Origin: a virus | DNA length: 64,000 bases | IMG/VR virus record: IMGVR_UViG_3300012147_000006 | Span: 78,156 to 142,155 of that record | Direction: 5' to 3' (one strand) | In this document: in pieces, positions 47,015 through 55,072 of the stretch | How positions within the stretch are numbered: the stretch's first letter is position 1 | How the letters are laid out: each line of letters starts with the position of its first letter | The notes under the pieces: model-generated | What the model was told of the DNA's origin: nothing | Seen by the model: only the letters and a program-made list of their open reading frames with translations | Databases searched by the model: none | Position numbers and translations under genes: made by a program

Positions 47015-47056
47015 CTTGGGGCGATAACGGACCCCTATCCTTTAGGACCGTTATAG
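47015..47056 (+). other. Nested hairpin containing ATAACGG/CCGTTAT arms
   Basis: GATAACGG and CCGTTATAG pair around an inner CCTTTAGG palindrome; a GGGG/CCCC pair offers an alternative fold. The right arm CGTTATAGTTAC looks like the end of a class A promoter, though no -35 part is present. Confidence 0.5.
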
Positions 47057-47060
47057 TTAC

Positions 47061-47096
47061 AAAAAAAGAGACTTATCGCTAAGTCTCTTTTTCTTT
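47061..47096. terminator. Strong bidirectional terminator
   Basis: AAAAGAGACTTA-TCGC-TAAGTCTCTTTT, a 12-bp stem with T-runs on both strands, between convergent genes. Confidence 0.88.
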
Positions 47097-47116
47097 GTCT
47101 AATATTTTCTAATTTC

Positions 47117-47353
47117 TTAGTATCCCTGTGGAGCTTCATCGTTTGATGCTCTTGGTGCTTCTGTTACAGACGGTGCTGATACAACCTCTTCAGTTGGAGC
47201 TGGAGCTGGAGCTTCTTGGTTTTGAAGTGAGTTAAGGTAAGATATGGCTACATAAATGTAGTGAGATTCTTCTAATGAGTATACTCCACCTTTGCTATGT
47301 GCAACGTTTACTGCTGAAATTAATGTGTTTAATGCTTCTGCTACTGAATTCAT
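47117..47353 (-). CDS. Small protein with Ala/Pro/Glu-rich tail (78 aa)
   Basis: Not recognised. Helical N-terminal 45 residues, then a disordered tail (QEAPAPAPTEEVVSAPSVTE). Looks like a virion-associated or scaffold-type small protein. Confidence 0.68.
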   Translation of the reverse strand: MNSVAEALNTLISAVNVAHSKGGVYSLEESHYIYVAISYLNSLQNQEAPAPAPTEEVVSAPSVTEAPRASNDEAPQGY

Positions 47354-47427
47354 AATTCTAAATTTATAAAGTTTTTATTTAACCAAATATATAAACCTGG
47401 TTTTGTAAAATAAATAGTTTTTGTTTT

Positions 47428-47820
47428 TTATTTAACTAAGTCGTTAATCCAAGAAAACCTATGATTAATGTTCTCAATTATATATTCTGGCAATTTTAGG
47501 TTGTGTTGTTTAAATTTAACAGAACCTTCTTTGATTGTGTGTGGGAACTTATAGTTATACATTCCGTCAAACTCAAATGTAGACTGTCTAAGGTCCTCAA
47601 AGTTGTTTTTGCCATAATCATACTCTTCTTCTCCTAAGAACTCGTGAACACGCTTTAAAGTCTCTACTGGATGCTTTGTAAGATGTTCATACTTAACAAT
47701 AAGTATTCTATCTCCGTATCCAGTTTCAAATGCGTCATTTAAAAGCCATACTGGTCTTGCTACAAGTCCTCCATCGTTTATAAATGTATCAACCCTTTTA
47801 GATAGAGTGGAGAAAATTAC
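47428..47820 (-). pseudogene. Sulfotransferase C-terminal fragment without start
   Basis: An open frame of 130 codons with no usable start codon. GDRILIVKYEHLTKHPVETL and RVHEFLGEEEYDYG, then FEFDGMYNYKFPHTIKEGSV, match the PAPS-dependent sulfotransferase C-terminal region. The N-terminal PAPS-binding half is missing, and the frame is closed upstream by TAG where the fibre-like gene ends. Looks like the product of a deletion joining two genes, or an assembly join. Confidence 0.7.
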
Positions 47821-48118
47821 CTAAAGCTCCAGAAATAAAGTTATTATACCCACCTGCAATTGCAGCATACGGTGTGTTTGTTATTGTATTTCCTCTTCCA
47901 GCGACAAAAGATTCCTGACCACCCGCAATATTTCCAGTTCCATTATTTGCTATAATAGAATTAGTACCAGTTGATGCAGACCACAAGTCTCCACTCGTAC
48001 TTGTAGTAGCAGTAGTTACTATATTGGTGCCATCAAAAACTAATGCTTGTCCTGCGATAAGCCCTGTGAAATCATGGTCTGTTGCTCCTGTAAAGCTATG
48101 TAGTCTTAAATGGCTCAT
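47798..48118 (-). CDS. Short tail-fibre-like protein, possibly truncated (106 aa)
   Basis: Begins SHLRLHSFTGATDHDFTG. Contains NGTGNIAGGQESFVAGRGNT and a second IAGG-Y-N unit, the head-repeat pattern of trimeric adhesins and phage fibres. It stops abruptly in a repeat exactly where the sulfotransferase fragment starts, so the C-terminus may be lost. Confidence 0.72.
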   Translation of the reverse strand: MSHLRLHSFTGATDHDFTGLIAGQALVFDGTNIVTTATTSTSGDLWSASTGTNSIIANNGTGNIAGGQESFVAGRGNTITNTPYAAIAGGYNNFISGALGNFLHSI

Positions 48119-48125
48119 TTGGTTG

Positions 48126-48140
48126 TTTTATTATAAATAT
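48126..48140 (-). promoter_or_regulatory. Class C motif (ATATTTATAATAAAA)
   Basis: 8 bases before the 48118 start. Confidence 0.65.
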
Positions 48141-48146
48141 TATTCA

Positions 48147-48605
48147 TTAAGTTAATTCTACACTTTTTGTTGTTCCAGTCACTTGATAATTCAAGAAAGT
48201 TGTACCACCAGAAGTAGTAAACCACATTGAACCGTCTGCTGGAGCTGCTGCGTTAACTGGCTCCATTATAAGTTGAGCTACAGATGTAGAAGTTAAACTC
48301 ATCGTATTTGCGCTTACGTTTGTTGTAAATACAGTATCTCCTGTTACAGTTCCACCGCTAAGTGCAAGGAAGTTTCCAGAACCTCCTCCTGTTACAGTTC
48401 CCACCGCTAATCCAGAACCTCCTCCTGTTACAGTTCCACCGCTAAGTGTAAGGAGGTTTCCAGAACCTCCTCCTGTCATAAATACAGTCCAAACGGATTC
48501 AATTGCACACTCTAAATTTTTAAAGTTTTGATTCCAAAGATTCCTACCTTCATCAGGGTTGTGATAAGGTTGTACTTCAGTTATACCAGTTAAACAATAA
48601 GCCAT
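48147..48605 (-). CDS. Fibre- or appendage-type structural protein with GG-rich repeats (152 aa)
   Basis: Residues 45-92 contain units of the form GGGSGN-LLTLSGGTVTG; the terminal region ends in a beta-rich stretch. Repeats of LSGGTVTG are typical of phage fibre shafts. The middle repeat is shorter, suggesting recombination between copies. Single gene behind a class C motif. Confidence 0.75.
   Translation of the reverse strand: MAYCLTGITEVQPYHNPDEGRNLWNQNFKNLECAIESVWTVFMTGGGSGNLLTLSGGTVTGGGSGLAVGTVTGGGSGNFLALSGGTVTGDTVFTTNVSANTMSLTSTSVAQLIMEPVNAAAPADGSMWFTTSGGTTFLNYQVTGTTKSVELT
48340..48478 (-). repeat. Imperfect tandem repeats in the fibre gene
   Basis: Three units of TCTGG-x-AAC...AGCGGTGGAACTGTAACAGGAGG (minus-strand sense), the middle one missing about 18 bases. 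They are likely to recombine. Confidence 0.7.
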
Positions 48606-48625
48606 TTCTTTTGATTATTTATAGT

Positions 48626-48640
48626 TTCTCTTATAAATAT
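48626..48640 (-). promoter_or_regulatory. Class C motif (ATATTTATAAGAGAA)
   Basis: About 20 bases before the 48605 start. Confidence 0.65.
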
Positions 48641-48658
48641 TCAAAGAAAACTTTAAGT

Positions 48659-49405
48659 TTATGTTTTTGTAATAAAATTAATGTTTAAAAACTTCAACAC
48701 TTCTTTGTTTCTAAGATTCTTGTAGTCACTCGCAAATAGGGTATATTCAAAAAGCATTTCATTATACTTTGCAACTGGCGATTTATTTCCCTTTCCAAAT
48801 TTTTGAATTAGCTTTCTCGAATTTACATCAAACTCGATTGTAACGTGAGGCATGTTATGTTTATCTCTAATAGAGACGATGAGAGATTGTTTGTTTTTAA
48901 CCTTGCTTTTATAACCTTTTCCACCAACGCAATGGCCCATTATATTCCCTTCAAGTTTTAGGTCATTTGCTGTCAATAAATACAAGAAATGTTCTTGGTC
49001 TGAAAATCTAAATATAACCCTATCTTCTACGATTGTAGGGATGTCCATTTTTTCGATTCTATACTTCCTTCTCATCTCATCATGCCACTCTGCTTGCATT
49101 TGATATGCCTTATTAAAGTCGCATTGAAATATGTCAGCTTTCGTTTCTGATGCCCAGTCTACTATTAGTCTAATATCTGTAAGTCTGTCGATTATTTCAT
49201 GAGATTTTTTCACTTCTTTAGAAATCCAAACATCATATTTGTGTTTTCTTTTTTCAGCTAATTCATTGTCTTGATTTACGTTGTCTCCAATGAATCCAAT
49301 AGAGTTTCCAACCTCTGAAATCTTCTTAACTAACTTTTCAGCCTCTTCTTCTGGAAGTTCGCTAAAAAACGTTTTCTTTATGTATTCCTCTCTTTTAGTT
49401 AGCAT
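48659..49405 (-). CDS. PcfJ-like protein (248 aa)
   Basis: The C-terminal half has LEGNIMGHCVGGKGYKSKV at about residues 149-167 and SLIVSIRDKHNMPHVTIEF, followed by QKFGKGNKSP. This M-x-H-C-V-x-x-Y / S-I-R / T-I-E pattern characterises PcfJ-like proteins of plasmids and phages, function unresolved. Helical N-terminus. Overlaps the upstream gene by 11 bases. A second copy of the theme is in the 55949 gene. Confidence 0.78.
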   Translation of the reverse strand: MLTKREEYIKKTFFSELPEEEAEKLVKKISEVGNSIGFIGDNVNQDNELAEKRKHKYDVWISKEVKKSHEIIDRLTDIRLIVDWASETKADIFQCDFNKAYQMQAEWHDEMRRKYRIEKMDIPTIVEDRVIFRFSDQEHFLYLLTANDLKLEGNIMGHCVGGKGYKSKVKNKQSLIVSIRDKHNMPHVTIEFDVNSRKLIQKFGKGNKSPVAKYNEMLFEYTLFASDYKNLRNKEVLKFLNINFITKT

Positions 49406-49676
49406 CTTTGTCTTTTTTTTCTCCTACAATTAATCTTAGATTAACAATATCATCAAGTTCTTCTATTTCAAATCTACCAGAATGCTCTTTGGGGTCATCC
49501 ATTTTGAGGCCGTTAATTTTATGTGTTTTTTTAAAGGTGAAGGTTTGTGTGTCGTCATCAAGTTCAAAACCAACAATTGTGTAGCATTTCATAATAACTC
49601 TCAACTTATGCTGCAGAGTTGACAACTTTCTTTTTTTAAAAGTCCTTGCGTTTATTTTGAAATCCTTGATTACCAT
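49395..49676 (-). CDS. Unknown protein (93 aa)
   Basis: Not recognised. A basic N-terminus (FKINARTFKKRKLSTLQHK) could be skipped if translation starts at the Met of residue 29 (MKCYTIVGFELDDD). The start at 49676 is chosen because it lies 5 bases after the previous stop. Confidence 0.65.
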   Translation of the reverse strand: MVIKDFKINARTFKKRKLSTLQHKLRVIMKCYTIVGFELDDDTQTFTFKKTHKINGLKMDDPKEHSGRFEIEELDDIVNLRLIVGEKKDKDAN

Positions 49677-49680
49677 ATTA

Positions 49681-49881
49681 TTATTCTTCTGGCAATAAGT
49701 GGTCCCAATTACTTTTTAACACACTAATATCTTGACTACTTACGACTTCATAAATTCCTGTCCAACCACCATTAACCATATAGTCTAATTCATCTTCATC
49801 ATCAGTAATTGATGTGAATCCAGAATAACCCATTTCTGCAACTTGTTTTGCAACAGCTACTATAAATTCTTCATCAGTCAT
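49681..49881 (-). CDS. Unknown small protein (66 aa)
   Basis: Start set at ATG 49881, just after the preceding stop, rather than inside that gene. Begins MTDEEFIVAVAKQVAEMGY; a helical, acidic, compact domain. No family recognised. Confidence 0.65.
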   Translation of the reverse strand: MTDEEFIVAVAKQVAEMGYSGFTSITDDEDELDYMVNGGWTGIYEVVSSQDISVLKSNWDHLLPEE

Positions 49882-49882
49882 A

Positions 49883-50443
49883 TTATTTCTTTTTCTTTTT
49901 TTTCTTAAGACCCATGCTGTTAATCTTTTTTTGAACTGAGCTCTCATTTCTGTTTAAGCTATTAGAACAATACTTTCTGCCTTTTGTTGGATAGTTTTTC
50001 TTGAGGAAAGAAATGTCCTCTTCGGACCAAGCGCCTTTTATGTAACCGTCTTCAACATACTGCTCAACTTCATCTTTAACTTCTTGAAGTGTTTTTTGGA
50101 TATTTGTTGAGCTTACGATTAATTGCTCTCCGCCTGGGGCTTCTGAAGCTAATGGAGCAGCTACAATAGTCTCCATACTTTCAGTTGTGTGAAGCTTATC
50201 TAATACTTCGTCATTATTAGGGTTTACAACCTCTTCCATAGTAGACATAACCTTTTCTGCGTCAGCTACCAAAGGCGTGACCGTAATCAAACCTTTCTTC
50301 TTGTAGATTTGCATTATTATTGTTTCAAAGTTATCAGCAACAACCTCTTTTCCTGACCCAATTTCAATTCTCCCATCTGCTCCATTTATTCTGGCAAATA
50401 TGTTAACTGATTGGGGGGACATATTTTTAATAGTACATTTCAT
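49883..50443 (-). CDS. Protein with C-terminal Myb/SANT-like domain (186 aa)
   Basis: The N-terminal 70 residues are beta-rich (PQSVNIFARINGADGRIEI). A linker and helix follow. Residues about 139-180 (AWSEEDISFLKKNYPTKGRK, then NRNESSVQKKINSMGL) fit a Myb/SANT helix-turn-helix, ending in seven Lys. Probably DNA-binding; small terminase or head-associated functions are possible but unsupported. Confidence 0.72.
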   Translation of the reverse strand: MKCTIKNMSPQSVNIFARINGADGRIEIGSGKEVVADNFETIIMQIYKKKGLITVTPLVADAEKVMSTMEEVVNPNNDEVLDKLHTTESMETIVAAPLASEAPGGEQLIVSSTNIQKTLQEVKDEVEQYVEDGYIKGAWSEEDISFLKKNYPTKGRKYCSNSLNRNESSVQKKINSMGLKKKKKKK

Positions 50444-50504
50444 GTGTATAGTTTTCCATTTTTAGAAATATAGAAAGATGAGGGGTAAAAATCAAATAAA
50501 AGGA

Positions 50505-50535
50505 CAAAAAAAATCCACCATTAAGGTGGATTCTA
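50505..50535 (-). terminator. Rho-independent terminator
   Basis: AATCCACC-TTAAT-GGTGGATT followed by a T-run on the minus strand; closes the 50552-52405 gene. Confidence 0.82.
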
Positions 50536-50551
50536 AATTTATAATTTTAAA

Positions 50552-52405
50552 TTAAGCTTTGTAATTAGGGTTTCTAATTAGCTTGCCTAACTCTTGATTG
50601 TAGTAGTAAGCTGTGTTTGGAACTACTGACGCTTCTCTAACAATGTTCTCAATAATGATTTCTTTGCTTTCAGAAACTTCTACAGTCTCAATAAGAGCTT
50701 TTTTGTAGTTAGGGTTGTTCACAAGATTTCCAGAGTTCATATCCAAGATAAAAGCTTTGCCTTCATTTAGATATTCATCTTCAAATACTTTAAATTCAGC
50801 ACCAGAAAGAGAACCAGGCTTGTCAACTACAACAACTGCTTTACCTTCTATTTCATCTCCATGGTCAACACCACTATTTCTTTGCATGAATTCTTTCATG
50901 TTTTGTTCTTCACCTTGCTCTCTTGATACTATTTTTGCAGAAGTACCATCTTCTATTTCTCCACCGCAAGACTCTGCAAGCTTAATGGTTGAGTTTTTAT
51001 CAAAACCAGAAAGTGCCTTCCATCTGTTAGACTCTTCTTCTTTGGTTTTTTGGTGAGTAATAATATATCTTTTGTTAACCCCTTTGTCTTCATTCTCTGT
51101 AAGAGAAGTAAATTTCTTTTTAGAAGGGTCAAAGCTTTCGCCTAACGCTGCTTTACCTTTCATTCCAGCTCTTCCTTTAGGAGAACCTTTTGAAAGCTTG
51201 TCTTCTTCTGCTGAGTTCACCTCAACTCCGTGAAGTCCAAGTGCGTGGTTTTTATCCATTCCCTTAGGAGCGTATCCATCATCATCTAATTCAACAGTTG
51301 TCCATCCGTCAACATTTTCTCTCTTAAGAGCTCTTTTCTTGTTTCTCTTAGAATAAGGAGTTTCTTCAAATCTTTCTTGTAACTTAGAATGAATGTCATC
51401 TTCTTTCAATTTGATTTTCTTTTTTTCTGAATGACCAGGAGTTACATTATCTTTAGCTTTTAATTTTACTCCTCCTTTGTGTTGCTTTACTTTGCTGCCA
51501 GTTTCTGGTAAATCATCAAGCCCTTCTGACATCTCATCATCAAAGTCTCCTCCTTTACCAAAAGCTCCAGGAGTAAGGTATCCACCAGCTCCAGCGCCAC
51601 CACCACTTGCAGTAACTTCGTCAACTGTATCCTCTTCTTCTTCGTCAAACAACAAGTTGTCTTTAGAGTTCGCACTCTTAACTTCTTTACTGTTTGGTTC
51701 AACTTCTTTTTTAGCTGATTCCATTATCTTACCAAGAGTTTCATTGAAGTCTCCTTTAAGAATGTCTGTTAAACTTAGTTTTTTCATATTGCTTTCTACC
51801 ATTGAGTTAATACTTTTTTCAGTTCTATCCTCAATACCTAATTTTGTACTAAAGAAATAAGCAGCTTCTTTATCTGCAAATTTATCAAGAACCTTTTTAA
51901 GGTCTTTCTTGAAGTCTGAAATATTATCTACTTTGAATGTTTGTTTGTTGTTTATCATGTAGGCACCATTCTTTTCGTCTTGGTGACCTCTAAACGCTGC
52001 TTGCTCTGTTGTTTGGTATGTGAAGTCCATTGTTTCAGATTCGCAATCAATATCAACGTGAATTTCTGCAACCATTTTCTTACCACCATAACTAAGATTC
52101 TTCTCAAAGAATCCGTTTGTAGCCTTTGGTCCTTTAACTCTGTTAATTGTAACAGTGTCTTGACCTTTCTTAACTCCAGTACCATAAGTAGTGCCGTCTC
52201 CGTACACGCCTCTGTTCCAACCTTGTTCGCCTTTAGCGTCTTTTGGTTCACGAGTTTTTATACCTTCAGATTTGAAGGCTGCTTCAGTAGATTTAATCAA
52301 CTGTTCTTCAATTGCATCATACACATCAGACTTAAGCTTTTGGTTTTTTGCAAATTCAGAACCTTGTTCATCATTCTTCTCTGGGTTATTTTCTATATTG
52401 GCCAT
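50552..52405 (-). CDS. Large probable structural or internal protein (617 aa)
   Basis: Not recognised by family. Low-complexity regions include TASGGGAGAGGYLTPGAF near residue 267, a Lys-rich block and a C-terminal pair of similar motifs (LVNNPNYKKA and LIRNPNYKA). A stretch close to the C-terminus (SESKEIIIENIVREAS) recalls the shared helix tag. Composition and monocistronic arrangement (class C motif upstream, terminator downstream) suggest a late virion or scaffold protein. Confidence 0.75.
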   Translation of the reverse strand: MANIENNPEKNDEQGSEFAKNQKLKSDVYDAIEEQLIKSTEAAFKSEGIKTREPKDAKGEQGWNRGVYGDGTTYGTGVKKGQDTVTINRVKGPKATNGFFEKNLSYGGKKMVAEIHVDIDCESETMDFTYQTTEQAAFRGHQDEKNGAYMINNKQTFKVDNISDFKKDLKKVLDKFADKEAAYFFSTKLGIEDRTEKSINSMVESNMKKLSLTDILKGDFNETLGKIMESAKKEVEPNSKEVKSANSKDNLLFDEEEEDTVDEVTASGGGAGAGGYLTPGAFGKGGDFDDEMSEGLDDLPETGSKVKQHKGGVKLKAKDNVTPGHSEKKKIKLKEDDIHSKLQERFEETPYSKRNKKRALKRENVDGWTTVELDDDGYAPKGMDKNHALGLHGVEVNSAEEDKLSKGSPKGRAGMKGKAALGESFDPSKKKFTSLTENEDKGVNKRYIITHQKTKEEESNRWKALSGFDKNSTIKLAESCGGEIEDGTSAKIVSREQGEEQNMKEFMQRNSGVDHGDEIEGKAVVVVDKPGSLSGAEFKVFEDEYLNEGKAFILDMNSGNLVNNPNYKKALIETVEVSESKEIIIENIVREASVVPNTAYYYNQELGKLIRNPNYKA

Positions 52406-52416
52406 TTAAAAGATGT

Positions 52417-52431
52417 TTTCTAATAAATAGA
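52417..52431 (-). promoter_or_regulatory. Class C motif (CTATTTATTAGAAAA)
   Basis: 12 bases before the 52405 start. Confidence 0.7.
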
Positions 52432-52457
52432 CCAAAAAAACTGATTTACAACAAAAA

Positions 52458-52483
52458 GACCTACCAAAAAATGATAGGTCTAT
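52458..52483 (-). terminator. Rho-independent terminator
   Basis: GACCTA...TAGGTC stem and T5 on the minus strand. The 75 bases between it and 52568 hold a GCCCGTA/TACGGC inverted repeat and a 6-codon frame ending His-Cys, but no clear gene. Confidence 0.7.
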
Positions 52484-52567
52484 AGCATAGTAATAAAGAG
52501 GCTTGCGCTGCCCGTAGCAAGATATGTGTTAGTACGGCTTAACAATGCCAGTTGCGCATGTTTAATC

Positions 52568-52885
52568 TCACCCTCCAATGTTTTGTTTTATTAACCCTTT
52601 AGATTTCCATGCGTTCCAGGTTTCTTCGTCAACAGTGTGTCTAAACCCAGGGTTATCAAGATACATCATACCTTTATACATGTATCCAATAAACCTTCTT
52701 CTGGTTTTTGTAACCACTTTATTTTTCATCCTCCCAGTGTAAGCGTCAACGTCATCAAGATTATACTCCTCCTCAGTAGCGTTAAAGGTATGTATTTTAT
52801 ACTTCTTTTCAGCAAACAGCCAGAATCTATAGTTCCAAGATGCATTAAGTATGTAGAATCTTAGCTTTGATTGTTTCCATTTCAT
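52568..52885 (-). CDS. Unknown aromatic-rich protein (105 aa)
   Basis: Not recognised. Many Trp/Tyr/Phe (WNYRFWLFAEKKY) and a basic central loop (MKNKVVTKTRRRF). Overlaps the upstream membrane gene by 4 bases. Last gene of a leftward four-gene unit. Confidence 0.7.
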   Translation of the reverse strand: MKWKQSKLRFYILNASWNYRFWLFAEKKYKIHTFNATEEEYNLDDVDAYTGRMKNKVVTKTRRRFIGYMYKGMMYLDNPGFRHTVDEETWNAWKSKGLIKQNIGG

Positions 52886-53112
52886 CCGAGAGTCATTTTA
52901 ACAAACACAAAATATATAAGAAAAACTATCAATGAAGCGATACCGAGAATCATGAAGAAAAATGTAGAGTTAAACCTAAACCTTCTCCATATAGATAATT
53001 CATCATATCCATCCTGACCTCTTGTAGCTTTGTAGTCGCCAAAAACATTCCATCCAACAAATCCTGCTGCAACTGCCATTAAGGCTAATATAACTTTAAG
53101 TACTATTATCAT
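52882..53112 (-). CDS. Two-span membrane protein (76 aa)
   Basis: Hydrophobic helices at about residues 3-24 and 50-72, flanked by a basic loop (WRRFRF). Holin-like in size. Coupled to both neighbours through 4-base overlaps. Confidence 0.7.
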   Translation of the reverse strand: MIIVLKVILALMAVAAGFVGWNVFGDYKATRGQDGYDELSIWRRFRFNSTFFFMILGIASLIVFLIYFVFVKMTLG

Positions 53113-53411
53113 TTTTCTGAAGGGTTTTGTGATTCAGAGCCCCCATCAGAACCTATACCAAGGTCTTCAGAAGATTCTTTTGTATTTTTTGTCTGCACCA
53201 TTGATTGGGCTATTTGAATCATGAAGTGCTCATTTTCTTGCATCACACCGTTTATCCTGTGCAGTTCAGACATTTCGCTCTTAAGCTTAGAAACAAGGTT
53301 AACTTCCTTGTCTCTATTGCTTAAAAGAGCCATAATGTTATCCATAACAACAGTTCTATCCTCTGATAGAGAAGTCATTACTTTGGATAATATGTCTAAT
53401 TGGGTTGCCAT
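53109..53411 (-). CDS. Coiled-coil protein (100 aa)
   Basis: Not recognised. Heptad-like helix through residues 15-60 (VSKLKSEMSELHRINGVMQE) and a Ser/Gly-rich disordered C-terminus. One-base overlap with the DUF4494-like gene. Confidence 0.68.
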   Translation of the reverse strand: MATQLDILSKVMTSLSEDRTVVMDNIMALLSNRDKEVNLVSKLKSEMSELHRINGVMQENEHFMIQIAQSMVQTKNTKESSEDLGIGSDGGSESQNPSEK

Positions 53412-53872
53412 TAGTTTGATTCTGCAGATACTCTTGAAATCTCTACGTCAAGGTCTTGGTGATATACATCAACAATTGTAGAAAGCGCAACTCCAGTAGT
53501 TTCGAAATCAAACATTGCATCTTCAAGGTTGTTCTCAAGATTTGTAGTAGCGTCTTGTACAGACGTAGCCTCAATCATGTAGTTCTGCTTTGTCTTGCTT
53601 ATTTTTCCGTTGTCATCTTCATCAGAAATAGTGATTTTTCCTAAATACCAATGTCCTCCTTCGTTATTTCTGATAATTTCAGTAATCTCAGTAACTGACA
53701 TAGCATGCACAAGGAATTCTCCAGATGCAGTTTGGCCTATTTCTTTATTTATTCTTGCTTCAGCATCAGTGAAAGATACTGCTGGAAGTAAAAAGGCTTC
53801 ATTTAATTTCTTAACCTCTTCGTCTTCTCCGATTTTGTTGTACTTTACCTTTACGGTATACCATCTGTTCAT
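53411..53872 (-). CDS. DUF4494-like protein (153 aa)
   Basis: NRWYTVKVKYNKIGEDEEVK and then NEAFLLPAVSFTDAEARINKE match the DUF4494 pattern of Bacteroidota (W-Y-x-x-K-V, Y-L-x-x-A-x-SFTEAEARI). GHWYLGKITI and the following acid-rich strand also fit. Function unknown. Heads a four-gene leftward unit behind a class B promoter. Likely acquired from, or shared with, the host lineage. Confidence 0.78.
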   Translation of the reverse strand: MNRWYTVKVKYNKIGEDEEVKKLNEAFLLPAVSFTDAEARINKEIGQTASGEFLVHAMSVTEITEIIRNNEGGHWYLGKITISDEDDNGKISKTKQNYMIEATSVQDATTNLENNLEDAMFDFETTGVALSTIVDVYHQDLDVEISRVSAESN

Positions 53873-53896
53873 AATGTATTGTTTTAATTATTTGTA

Positions 53897-53928
53897 CAAA
53901 TGTAAAGATTTCTACAATAAAAAACAAC
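53897..53928 (-). promoter_or_regulatory. Class B (Bacteroidota-type) promoter
   Basis: GTTG, 20 bases, TACATTTG on the minus strand; the -7 box is a full match. Confidence 0.7.
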
Positions 53929-53930
53929 AC

Positions 53931-54578
53931 TTATCTATGAATTCTGTGATTGTTGGTGCTCATTGATTTGGTATCGAATATTCCCATACCTTTATTATTA
54001 CCTGCTCCACCAGCTTGTCTAAGGTTCTTTTTAGTATTTAGATTACTTTGATTTAGATTGTCAAGCTGCTGGTTAACCCACTCTTTTCCAGAATCTCCAC
54101 CATGAAGCTCCCAGGCTTGAATTGGTCCAGAGTTTTGAATTGTCTTACCCGCAGCTTTGTCGGCATTGTAAGCTTCTTGACCTGTTTCAAAAAAAGATTT
54201 CATCTTCTTCATCATGTCGTAACCCTGAGTTTGCTTAGAAGCAAGCTCTTTGGCTTTATTAAGACCTGAACCGTGACCAGTTCCAGATTGTGTTTGATTG
54301 TTTCCTGAAACAGCATTAAGCGCTTCTTGAGCTCTTTGTGCTACATTTGGCGGAGGAGTAAATGATTTATTATTATCAAACGTAACCGCTTCAAACAAAA
54401 CTTTTCTAATTATTTTTCTAACTTCATTCATCGCCATGGTTCTTTCCCATATCTCTTGATTGAATTCTGGCTCTTCTGGTCTTTGTTGTCCAAATTGAAG
54501 GACGTGAAGTTGGTCCATAGTATATCCTACAGCCAAATAATCATCCACTTCGTCTTCGTATACGTATACGTAAGTCAT
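53931..54578 (-). CDS. Probable structural protein (215 aa)
   Basis: Not recognised. An internal MNEVRKIIRKVLFEA segment (about residues 50-64) resembles the shared helix tag and may mark an alternative start. Gln/Asn/Gly-rich C-terminal half (NQTQSGTGHGSGLNKAK). Coupled by TAATG to the upstream gene. Confidence 0.68.
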   Translation of the reverse strand: MTYVYVYEDEVDDYLAVGYTMDQLHVLQFGQQRPEEPEFNQEIWERTMAMNEVRKIIRKVLFEAVTFDNNKSFTPPPNVAQRAQEALNAVSGNNQTQSGTGHGSGLNKAKELASKQTQGYDMMKKMKSFFETGQEAYNADKAAGKTIQNSGPIQAWELHGGDSGKEWVNQQLDNLNQSNLNTKKNLRQAGGAGNNKGMGIFDTKSMSTNNHRIHR

Positions 54579-55060
54579 TATGACATCATTTTAAGAATAG
54601 CAGACTTAATGTCTTGAGGAAGCTTAGATGAAAACCCAAGGTTAGCGAGATTCCAGTTTACTTCATCATAAAAAGCTATATTATTAACAGGAGCACCTGA
54701 TTCAAGAGTTCTTCTAATGCTAATCATAAGACCTTCTCCTTCTCTAAGTGCAATATTGTTTCCTTGAGCACCTTGATATTGAGTAGGGTTTTCATACATG
54801 CTATCAACAATAGTGCTAACACTCTTTCCTTGATTTACTGCATGCTGACCTCCTGCACTATCGTTTCCGCCCATGAAATTACCTCTCTGACCTTCTCTTA
54901 GTCCAGCGTTCTTTTCTCCAGAAGAAAGCTCTGAAAGCCTTTTGTAATCTTCCTGAAGTTTTTCTGCATTAGTCTCTTCTCTTTCTTCCTTAAAGATTTC
55001 TCCTTGAGTTTCGAATGACTGTGTAAGCTTGCGCATTCTATCTTTTTCGTTTTCTTTCAT
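54578..55060 (-). CDS. Unknown Glu/Gly-rich protein (160 aa)
   Basis: Not recognised. Helical charged N-terminus, a Gly-rich central part (GNFMGGNDSAGGQHAVN) and a short globular C-terminus. Looks like a scaffold or internal structural protein. Confidence 0.68.
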   Translation of the reverse strand: MKENEKDRMRKLTQSFETQGEIFKEEREETNAEKLQEDYKRLSELSSGEKNAGLREGQRGNFMGGNDSAGGQHAVNQGKSVSTIVDSMYENPTQYQGAQGNNIALREGEGLMISIRRTLESGAPVNNIAFYDEVNWNLANLGFSSKLPQDIKSAILKMMS

Positions 55061-55072
55061 TGTAATATATTT

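Noticed and set aside
51477-51860. Long rightward frames opposite the 50552-52405 gene
   Set aside because: They are Ser/Leu/Phe-rich mirror frames of a strongly coding minus-strand gene and have no promoter or start context.
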